In this document: positions 56,480 through 64,000 of the stretch, piece after piece
How positions within the stretch are numbered: position 1 is the first letter of the stretch
Layout of the letters: the number at the start of each line of letters is the position of its first letter
NCBI GenBank assembly: GCA_958295665.1
Contig: OY282560.1
Location: forward strand, 273,036,177-273,100,176
Direction: 5' to 3'
DNA length: 64,000 nucleotides
Source of the DNA: Tipula vernalis
Taxonomy: Eukaryota; Arthropoda; Insecta; Diptera; Tipulidae
The notes under the pieces: model-generated
Told to the model about the DNA's origin: nothing
The model's database searches: none
Seen by the model: only the letters and a program-made list of their open reading frames with translations
Made by a program: the position numbers and the translations under genes

Positions 56480-58970
56480 TAACATCGTATTCGTCAACCT
56501 CACCTAAATTTTATAAAATTTTGTTAATTTCTCGGTTTGTTAATTTAATAAGGCCGACAATTGTTTATTTTAAGATGTGCATAAAAAATCGAGGGGCAGT
56601 TGATTGTTATTTTATTTTATAAGTAATACTATTAACTGGAACCTCTTATGAACTTGATGAAAGAACTATTCAGAACTATATAACTTTCTCATTATAAACA
56701 CGCGTTTTTAAATATAAAGTTAGAAAAAATATGAACAATTATTCTTTTCTTAATATTTATTGTATAAAAAACTAATATTTTAAAACATAATATTATATTC
56801 TGCAGACCTCCAACAGTTGATTCCATTTTGCAGCTCGAGCGAAGGCGCCAAAGTTCTAGAGCAGGTAAAGGTAGCTGGACCCCTTATGAGTGTTTTAAGA
56901 CCCTTAGGGTATTACCATTGAGGAAAAATACTAGAGAAGGATTTTGTATGGAAGAAAAATGTCATGAAATAAAATTTTGCATCTTTATCTAAACCGTTCA
57001 CAGCGATTTTATGAAAAGAAAGTATAAACAACATAAATTTCTAATGTCTCTTTTCATCCTTTGTTATTTCTATGGGGATTTAAATAGATTGACATAAATC
57101 TAAAAACGGTCACAACAAATCATCGGCAGACTAATAGCTGATTTACATTCAACGACATTCGACGTCGGCAAAAAAATTGAAACACAATATAGGAGAAAGT
57201 ACAAAGACAAAAAGAGAAAAAATATAATCATCTGCTTAAAAAGTCAATTGAAACCCGAGAAACAAACCCAAAAATCGTCGACTACTTTTTTTGCAGATGT
57301 CGAGTTTCATCTTTTTTCTGTAAAATCGCCGTTGCTTGAATAAATAACTATAATAAGGTTACATAAACATGAAAACCAATAATTTTATTGGTTTATGACA
57401 TTTTTTGTTTGAATTTATTTTTTATGTGTAAATAAAACGAATTTTTGATTTGACATCTGCATCTGCGAAAATCTTTGAATGTAAATCGGTCTTAAAGGAA
57501 TAAACGAAAATATAAAAAAAAAAATCTTGTTTTTTGTATTTTGGCACTACTACCATGCCATGAGAAGGTAGATTCCAATAATATATAAAGTGTTTGTGTA
57601 TAAAAAAATTAATATACATTGTTTGCTTTGTACTTTTTATTGCTTTGTACTTTGAGACTTGTCCTATTGCGTATAGAAAGAGACAATTAAAATTTACATA
57701 TATATTCTTTTCGCAACTTCGCAAATAAAACTTTAAAACGAAACAGAAATTATATATGTTAGTCATACAAAATCTCACTCTATTTAACGTACATTCTCTA
57801 TTGCACTACTAAAGCCAACCCAATGTAAAAAAAACCTAAACAAAAAGTTTTTTTTTTTAATTTTAACTAGCTTTTTGGCAATCGGCCCCGCGGCAGCGGT
57901 GTTTACTAATAAAATCATTTTGAGAAGTTGCCATATTACACAGATAAAGCTGCCACAACCTATCATATTTGTTCTGATACACGTTCTTCTCTTTTCTAAC
58001 GGCAGGTAGTTCATCCTGCCTCTCTTTTCAAATGCCAGCAATAACGGGAAAGTGATGTAATTTGACAGGTCGACAGTTAATTTTAAAGTAGACACTAATT
58101 CCGAGTGGAAAGAGTTCTACATCAAAATATATAGTTGTAATTGTCAAAGACATTCGCCCGAACAGCAACATACAAACAAGAACCTTAGGTGAACGTGTAA
58201 CGTAATCGTAAGATTTTATTATCAAACTCGGGATCAGAGGTTTGGAGCGGTCTAGTAGCTGGCTAAAGCTCTCGGTCTGTTGTGGGATTTCCAGACATAA
58301 TCCCATGCTTCAATAACCGTATGGAAAAGGGAATTAAATCACAAAAAAACAAACAAAAAGAAAAACGAATCATTGTGTTATATACCCTCACAAGCTAAAG
58401 CAGAGATAGAAACCCGAACCGCCAAGGACCCTATCTCACAACACATTCAATCACTCCATCAGGAATCAAGATGTGAATGAACATGACATCATGGTGTGAA
58501 TAAACATGACCTCAAAACCCAAAGAAAAAAAATGACAGTAGACAAAAAAGTAAAATTCCTCAAAACTGAAACAATCAGAAAAACCGCTAAAACTTAACAT
58601 TACTAAATATGCGAAAATTAATAATGGAAAGAAAAACTGTAAATAAAAAAAATTCAAAATACAACAGCAGAATTACAGCGCGATTACAACAGCTAAAAAT
58701 CCAGAACGTTATATAGTAAAAAATATAGTGAAAAGAAATATAACGAAAGAAAACTCGAAAACAAATCAGTCAATGTTAGCTAACAATATTATAAAACTAC
58801 TGGAAATTTAGGGTAAAAAAACTTTCAAATTTTAGAATTACTCTATGATCAACAAATATTAAAATTACGTTAATAAACAATAAAAACAAAAAAAACAATT
58901 TGTTTGATTAAAATATGAAATAAAAACGTACTTTTAAAATTGATTTGACAAACAAAAAAAAAATTATCCG
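56480..58970. other. AT-rich non-coding stretch
   Basis: No gene is recognised. Minus-strand frames at 57422-57778 and 57784-58306 are open but hydrophobic and low-complexity, without domains. Around 58310-58960 the plus strand is extremely A-rich. Confidence 0.45.
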
Positions 58971-58979
58971 CAGTTTCCG

Positions 58980-59175
58980 TTTTTTCGTAAGTGACAATAC
59001 CTTATCCCAGATCGGCCCGATCCGCTTATGCTACCGACGCAGTATCTCCCTCTGTCACGTTCACACCACCGTTAGCTGACGGGGTTGCTGCGACAAAACC
59101 AGACATGTACTCCAACCAACAACGATAAACGGATCGTTTAGTGTCCGCTATCTTTACCCGCACAACAATTTTCTC
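58980..59175. other. Island of balanced base composition, function unknown
   Basis: Between about 58980 and 59175 the sequence is clearly less AT-rich than the flanks (for example GATCGGCCCGATCCGCTTAT, CTCCCTCTGTCACGTTCACA). No open frame longer than chance or known motif is visible. A host promoter or untranslated exon is possible, but this is speculation. Confidence 0.25.
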
Positions 59176-59179
59176 AACA

Positions 59180-60235
59180 GTGCTTATTATTCACTAATTT
59201 GTTTATTTTTTTTTATTGCGGACCGCCCACTGTCTTCTAACTTGAAACACACAAAAAATTGTTTTTTTGCTTCTAATTAATTTTTTTTTTCACCAATATA
59301 TTTTCCTTTTTTTTTTTTTTTTTTTAAAAACTCATAAGGGAGAAAAAACAACAAACCACCACCAAATCAGTTCAAATATATTAAGTAACAATTTACTTTT
59401 ATATTTATTTAATTTAAAAAAAATAAAACAGTGGATATTATTGATTAATATAAATTTGACTATATATATTTTTTCACCGATTTGTCAACAACAACCGTTA
59501 ATCATTCATCCAACATAATACAACAAGATTGATTTTATACGACGCTAACCAAACAAACAAAAAAAAAAGCCATTTATGGAACTTTAAATGGTGGCGTATC
59601 AATTCTAGCATAATATCATTTTCACTTAACACCTAAATTATACAAAGTTTTGATAATTTATTCAACAAACAAAATTAATTATTAAATTATTATAGCCTTT
59701 ACTTATACAAAAGAAATTATTTAGAATTTTTTCCCTTTATTCACGATTTAACATATCCATACATAGGTATACATATATTCAATTTTTTTCACATTTCTAG
59801 TTGACTCGAAATTTTGAATCATTCACTCACTTCAAAAATCCAGCCTTGACTAAAAATCCAAACTAGACGGTTTTTTCATATTCGATTTTTTTTATTTCAA
59901 AAATTGCAAAACAAAAACCCTGATTGGTTGCCATCATAATCGCGTGATCATACACACACATAAAAAAAATTTCAAATATAAAACAAAAGAAATCCTCGCG
60001 TACCGAAATATCATGCATATCGAAAAAAAAACCTTCTAAAGTTCTCTCAAGAGAGAATTTTGGAAGATTTCGTTGGTACACGTAATAATTAATCATAAAC
60101 TTTCTCCTCATACTATTTACAACGCTACGAAGAAGAATAAAAATACACAAACGGTATTTTCCGGACGTGAACAGAGTATATCAAAGCAACTAATTTAAAA
60201 TATCAACATTAAGGGGTAAATGAAATTGCACACGG
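59180..60235. other. AT-rich non-coding stretch
   Basis: No gene is recognised. Long A and T runs are common (59309-59326, 59560-59570). The plus frame 59267-59518 and minus frame 59863-60150 are low-complexity. Confidence 0.45.
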
Positions 60236-60240
60236 AACAT

Positions 60241-60490
60241 TGGTGCGATTATAGAAGCATTACGAGTTTCGCTCGTAATTGCGACAAAACGCTTCCAAAG
60301 AATCTCTTTTCTTTTCTTTAAAAATAATCTTTTTAATCATTACGAGTTGTCTGTCGTACTTAAAAAGGTGTACGAGTAAAACAACAACAACAAGCCGCAA
60401 CTACGAGAACTCGTAAAGTTATACATAAATCGTGTTTTGTCGCAATTTCGAAAAACTCGAAACTCGTAATGCTTACATAATCGCACCCCA
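60241..60490. mobile_element. 250-bp inverted-repeat element (MITE)
   Basis: The left end TGGTGCGATTATAGAAGCAT pairs with the right end, whose reverse complement is TGGGGTGCGATTATGTAAGC. The match continues as ATTACGAGTTTCG and ATTGCGACAAAAC, giving TIRs of about 55 bp. Extra ATTACGAGT motifs lie inside (about 60340). There is no coding domain, and the target duplication was not identified. Frames of 82-91 residues here are by-products. Confidence 0.75.
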
Positions 60491-60499
60491 GAGCTGGGC

Positions 60500-61140
60500 A
60501 AACCCGTGCACACGCACCGGAGCAAAGCATGAGTGGATAGTAAGTTACGCTCATAGTATGACTCGTAACAGACGTGTATGCTTGCATCGACCAAGACACA
60601 TTATGTGCAAATCTCCAAACATTATAATCTTCCATTTATTTATTTGCGGCAAACCCAAATATGTCACAATGCTATACTAGTGTAACAAACGGTTATTTTA
60701 GAAGTTATTTTATCAAATACGCTGTGTTTGCACAAAAATTATTTTCCGATATCGTCATTATCCAATTTACTTATAAATAAACTTCCATCAAAATTTTAAA
60801 TAATTCTTAGGCTGCGTTCCAATTGGTTAAAAAGTTAAATATTTTAACTGTGGTAAGAAATATTGAACTTACCAATTAGCTAAAAATTTAAAATTTTGAC
60901 GTTATACAAAATACATTAAACAGATTAAAAAAAAAATAAAAAAAAAATCCTGTTTTACGATGAGTCGATAGATTCCGAAACCAGTAACCCACTTACATCA
61001 TATTTGGGTAATCCTGTTGGAACATTTCCCCAAATACCGTAAATGCTGAGTTAATTTTTTTTTGCTTATTTGTTACTTTTGTTGCGTTTGTTGCTTTTTT
61101 TTTGTTAATTTAATTTTCGACTTTCTTTTAAAACTACGGT
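60500..61140. other. Non-coding stretch
   Basis: No gene is recognised. Around 60815-60900 there is a short imperfect inverted region (TTCCAATTGGTTAAAAAGTT against AACTTACCAATTAGCTAAAA). Confidence 0.4.
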
Positions 61141-61149
61141 TTCAACTTT

Positions 61150-61690
61150 TGGTTGTATATTGCATTTGCGATGTTTGCGTTTGCGAATCTGATGGTGAAG
61201 GCCCTGGAGTTGGGGTTTCACTATCAGACACTCTTAACTTCTCGTCTGAAGAATATAAAATCATCGGCCTATTAATAAGACCTTCCACACTACAAAATTG
61301 TCCTTTTTGAACGAATAAAGTTGGAGCTTGTTGAGCTAAGGCTAATTATTGGGCAGGCCAACATCACCGCCTGCAGCTTCATCGCCCATTCCGCTACCTG
61401 TTTGTTTTCAGTTAAGAACTGTAAAAATTTTACGTAAAAATAATTTAGTTATAGGTGAAAATTGAAAACCTAATATGAAAATGAATTTTACCTTTGATTT
61501 TCTTATTAAGGCATTCCACTGTTGGCGACACAATGCCGGTGATTTGTCCATTTCTTGACAAATTTTTCTATAATTAACATAATATAGGAATATAAAACAT
61601 TCATATTTAACTGAATTTATAATCATTCGTTGGTTGGCGTTTTTTCCTGTAAACAATCCGTCTAATTTTATGCGTAGCTCAATCAACTCA
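61150..61690 (-). CDS. Possible Myb/SANT-like DNA-binding protein exons
   Basis: Reading leftwards, 61686-61620 gives LIELRIKLDGLFTGKNANQR and 61562-61492 gives KICQEMDKSPALCRQQWNAL followed by IRKSK. Together they resemble a trihelix/Myb-SANT domain (LIELRxKLDxLFTG ... W..I...M...SPxQCRQQWNALxRKYK) of the kind found in insect regulatory proteins and Harbinger accessory proteins. A GT-AG intron of 73 bp is credible at 61419-61491, and another lies between the first two pieces. Farther on, 61355-61170 contains VSDSETPTPGPSPSDSQTQT in another frame, a typical disordered region. The join between exons could not be made in one frame, so this is either a decayed copy or an incompletely resolved gene. 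Confidence 0.4.
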
Positions 61691-61936
61691 GTTTTTTATT
61701 CATGGTTCAAACATTGTTCAAACATGTTTCAAACATTTATCCCCGAGTTTATTTATTGAATTTTTACTTACATTTTGCATACGCAATCGTAACAGCCCGG
61801 TTTCTTTTTTTCGATTTTTCATATTTTTTTTGTATGTATGAATTTACGTTTAGGATGAGTACGTATAACAGTGCGAGTTCACGAAAAATTTGTTCTGAAA
61901 AATTTTCAGAAGTTTAATAGTATATTATTCAACAAG

Positions 61937-62034
61937 CATATAATGATAGCTGTTATTCACGAAGATGAAGTTTACCGACACGAGCCGATAGGCGAGTGTC
62001 GTAAATCATCTGAGTGAACAACAGCTTTTATATG
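61937..62034. repeat. 98-bp hairpin with CGAG-CGATAG-CGAG loop
   Basis: CATATAA...AGCTGTT at 61937-61956 pairs with AACAGCTTTTATATG at 62020-62034, with GATGA.TTTAC and GTAAATCATC in the inner stem. The loop reads GACACGAGCCGATAGGCGAG and then TGTC. Confidence 0.7.
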
Positions 62035-62328
62035 AGTAGAATACGATACTTTGTCCATGACCGATAAAAAATATTGTATTTTATAATTAAATCCTTCAAA
62101 TAATCCTAAAATAACTTCCGTCGACATTTCGACGTCTCCATTTAATTATAATGAAAATGGAAAAAGACTACTTAGATAAAATTTCAAAAATGAAATTTTT
62201 ACTTGGTAGTAGTGAATAATGGAAGAAGAGACTACTAGATAAACTAGCAGTGAATAATGGTATCATTATAATTGAAGAAACAAATGTATAATGAGTCTAT
62301 TATACGATAGTCGTAGATAATAGTTATT
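62035..62328. other. Non-coding stretch between hairpins
   Basis: Nothing recognised beyond short repeats of GTGAATAATGG (about 62209-62221 and 62250-62262) with nearby GACTACT.GATAAA motifs. Confidence 0.4.
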
Positions 62329-62447
62329 TATGGTACTAGTGAGCAAAACGAGATATTATCCATGAGGGATAAGTTTGTCCCACGAGGCGATAGACGAGTG
62401 GGGCATTATCCCGAGTGGATAATATCTCTTTGCTCACGAGTGCCATA
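62329..62447. repeat. 119-bp hairpin with CGAG-CGATAG-CGAG loop
   Basis: TATGGTACTAGTGAGCAAA at the left pairs with TTTGCTCACGAGTGCCATA at the right. GAGATATTATCCATGAGGGA pairs with TCCCGAGTGGATAATATCTC. The loop reads GTCCCACGAGGCGATAGACG and then AGTGGGGC, matching the loop of the hairpin at 61937-62034. Confidence 0.75.
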
Positions 62448-62602
62448 CAACGTTTTATCCACTTTCGTTGCAATAAATTTCGTAAATTAATAAGAAATAG
62501 TTCCATTTTGTGTTTTCACACTGGAGCATTGAATTTTGAAATACATTTTATCATAGTGACCGTTCTTTAAATTGTCATGGTGTACTTTAATTTAATTAAT
62601 TT

Positions 62603-62959
62603 TTGGAATATAGTTTTTCATTCAATTTGACTACGAATAATTTTCCAATGACTACTCAACATTTTGTTATACCATATATAACTCCCGTTGCCCCTAGCAG
62701 CGTGGGTTATACAATAACAATGGGTTATTTTACATTTTCTTTATTTGAAATCAGCATAGTTATCGGGCTATATTATATATCGAAAGTGGATAAACATATT
62801 TTATATGCAAAACAAAAGAATTTTATTCGGAAGGGGAAATCTGTTTACGAAATAGACTACGAGGCTGCTGAAAATTTTTCGGAGGAAATTTTATGTGAAC
62901 TCGCAATATACATAAATAAACAAAAGATAACAAATTTTAACTGGTCGCTGAGCACATAA
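62603..62959 (+). CDS. Unassigned ORF, 118 codons
   Basis: The frame starts MEYSFSFNLTTNNFPMTTQH. It has a hydrophobic segment (MGYFTFSLFEISIVIGLYYI, residues 40-60) that could span a membrane, then a basic patch and an acidic helix-like end (YEIDYEAAENFSEEILCELA). The polar C-terminal half has a non-random, protein-like composition, unlike most frames in this AT-rich region. I recognise no family. It may be an exon or a fragment of a mobile element. The 200 bases after it are AT-rich, with no continuation seen. Confidence 0.3.
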   Translation: MEYSFSFNLTTNNFPMTTQHFVIPYITPVAPSSVGYTITMGYFTFSLFEISIVIGLYYISKVDKHILYAKQKNFIRKGKSVYEIDYEAAENFSEEILCELAIYINKQKITNFNWSLST

Positions 62960-63291
62960 AATATTTGTGGTTAGTAAAATGTCGAAAATTTAACTTTTCA
63001 ACTTTTTATGCGATATTTTTTTCGTTTGGACCACAGACTTATTCTAAAAGATTTCCAAAAATTCTCAAAAATAAATTAAAATGTTCCATAAAGTACCGTT
63101 TTTTTTGGGATTGTTTTTTTTGCTATACAGAAATGAAGCTACATGTTATTGAAATATTTAGTGAGTAACACTATACTCTAACTAAAAAATATTTAAATGT
63201 ATTGTATCTACTGTGTAGAGTGGCAATTTAATAATAAAGTGTATTAACTGGTTATAGTGTCATTTAGCAATTTTAATTGAATAAATTCATA

Positions 63292-64000
63292 TACGAGGGC
63301 GAATTAAAATGTCTTGCAATATCATATGAAAAAAAGAGTGAGTAAGACAGCAATATTTTTATTCGACGTAATCTCCTTTAAGGTTTATACATTTGTTACA
63401 TCGATCAATTAACTTGTCTAAGCCCTCTAAAAAAAAAAGTTTTCTTTTGCTCCATAAAATATTCATTTACAACAGACTGTACTTCAGAATCACTGGAAAA
63501 TTTCCGGCCCCTTAATTTTTTTTTTCAAATTGGGAAACAGAAAATAGTCACTGGGTACCAAGTCTGGACTGTATGGTGGATGCGGAATTTCTACGAAGCC
63601 GCAGTCCTTTAATGCAGCTTGAGCAACTTTAGCCTTGTGCACTGGTGCATTGTCGTGAAGAAGTAAGGTTTTTTTCTAACTTTCTTTGGCCGTTTTTCCC
63701 GGATCGCTGTTTTCAATTTTCGCAAAACCTCTGCGTAATAGATGCCTGTGATTGTGGTTGTCGGTGGCATATAATCAATCATCAATACCCCTTCAGCATC
63801 CCAAAAAATTGTTGCCAAAACCTTACCAGCAGACGGTTGAGTTTTGAATTTCTTTGGTGGTGGTTCATCACGTTTAATCCATTGCATCGATTGTTGTTTG
63901 GATTCCGGATCCCAATGATGAATCCATGTTTCATCGCCTGTTATTATGTTATCCAAGAAGTTTTCTGGAGCTTCTTCATACGTTTCTAAAATCGCCTTTG
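63292..64000 (-). pseudogene. Mariner element, C-terminal part, cut by window edge
   Basis: From the right edge leftwards: IITGDETWIHHWDPESKQQS (first catalytic Asp), MQWIKRDEPPPKKFKTQPSA, GKVLATIFWDAEGVLMIDYM, then HDNAPVHKAKVAQAALKDCG (second Asp, about 63610-63660). Next are IPHPPYSPDLVPSDYFLFPN (third Asp, about 63540-63595) and the end GLDKLIDRCNKCINLKGDYV with a stop at 63359-63361. All three catalytic Asp residues remain, but there are frame changes near 63660 and 63515 and extra stops around 63440-63480. Beyond the stop, TACGAGGGCGAATTAAAATG (from 63292, next to a TA) looks like the terminal repeat. Its sequence differs from the other mariner copies here. Confidence 0.8.

Noticed and set aside
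57422..58306. Three minus-strand frames of 92-118 residues
   Set aside because: Hydrophobic, AT-driven composition and no domain or start context worth noting.

Overview
This is a eukaryotic window, almost certainly from an insect and most likely a fly (Diptera). It is strongly AT-rich, carries the TATGTACATATG-type simple sequence common in fly genomes, and is full of insect-type mobile elements. No intact host gene could be identified. Nearly everything with coding character is a transposable-element relic, usually broken by stops, frameshifts or nested insertions. Family names come from motifs I recognise by eye; none was confirmed by a search.

Layout. 1-850: Tc1/mariner-like relic (-). 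1271-1990: reverse-transcriptase relic of a LINE. 4.8-10.5 kb: a nest in which a BED-finger hAT transposase relic (-) is split by a 1.15-kb hAT-type non-autonomous element with an 8-bp target duplication, and by an unusual zinc-binding 'DGGGGFLK' transposon-like gene (+). 11.1-12.8 kb: integrase and envelope-like remains of a gypsy/errantivirus-type element, cut off by a 1.69-kb transposon with ~140-bp inverted repeats (12809-14495). 15.8-17.2 kb: two mariner fragments. 18.7-20.2 kb: a foldback-like element of tandem ~22-bp repeats in opposite orientation. 20.7-21.9 kb: gag/protease relic (-). 22.6-23.4 kb: mariner. 25.1-26.5 kb: a second hAT relic that keeps a 63-bp intron. 26.6-27.2 kb: related short inverted-repeat elements. 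28.2-28.8 kb: Tc1-like relic. 31.9-33.6 kb: Ty3/gypsy gag-protease-RT relic.

34.5-42.0 kb is a jockey-like LINE with ORF1 zinc knuckles, endonuclease, RT and an A-rich tail. A 2.2-kb DNA transposon with perfect 32-bp terminal inverted repeats sits inside its ORF2 (37656-39874). It is followed by a second copy of the 1.3-kb LINE relic and a LINE C-terminal fragment. 44.3-47.8 kb is a gypsy Pol relic (-) split by a mariner copy (+), which itself carries a 242-bp 5'-truncated LINE insertion. 50.7-51.9 kb holds a nearly intact tyrosine-recombinase (Crypton-like) gene. 52-53.8 kb holds hairpin elements and degenerate tandem repeats. 54.0-55.1 kb is a broken transposase of a family common in insects and cnidarians, followed by an exact 48-bp-period minisatellite. 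56.5-64 kb is mostly AT-rich non-coding DNA with one inverted-repeat element, a possible Myb/SANT-like exon set, two hairpins that share a loop motif, one unassigned ORF, and a mariner running off the right edge.

The 'genes' here do not form a pathway. The useful reading is the order of insertion: old hAT, gypsy and LINE relics were hit by younger elements, several of which still show clean target-site duplications.
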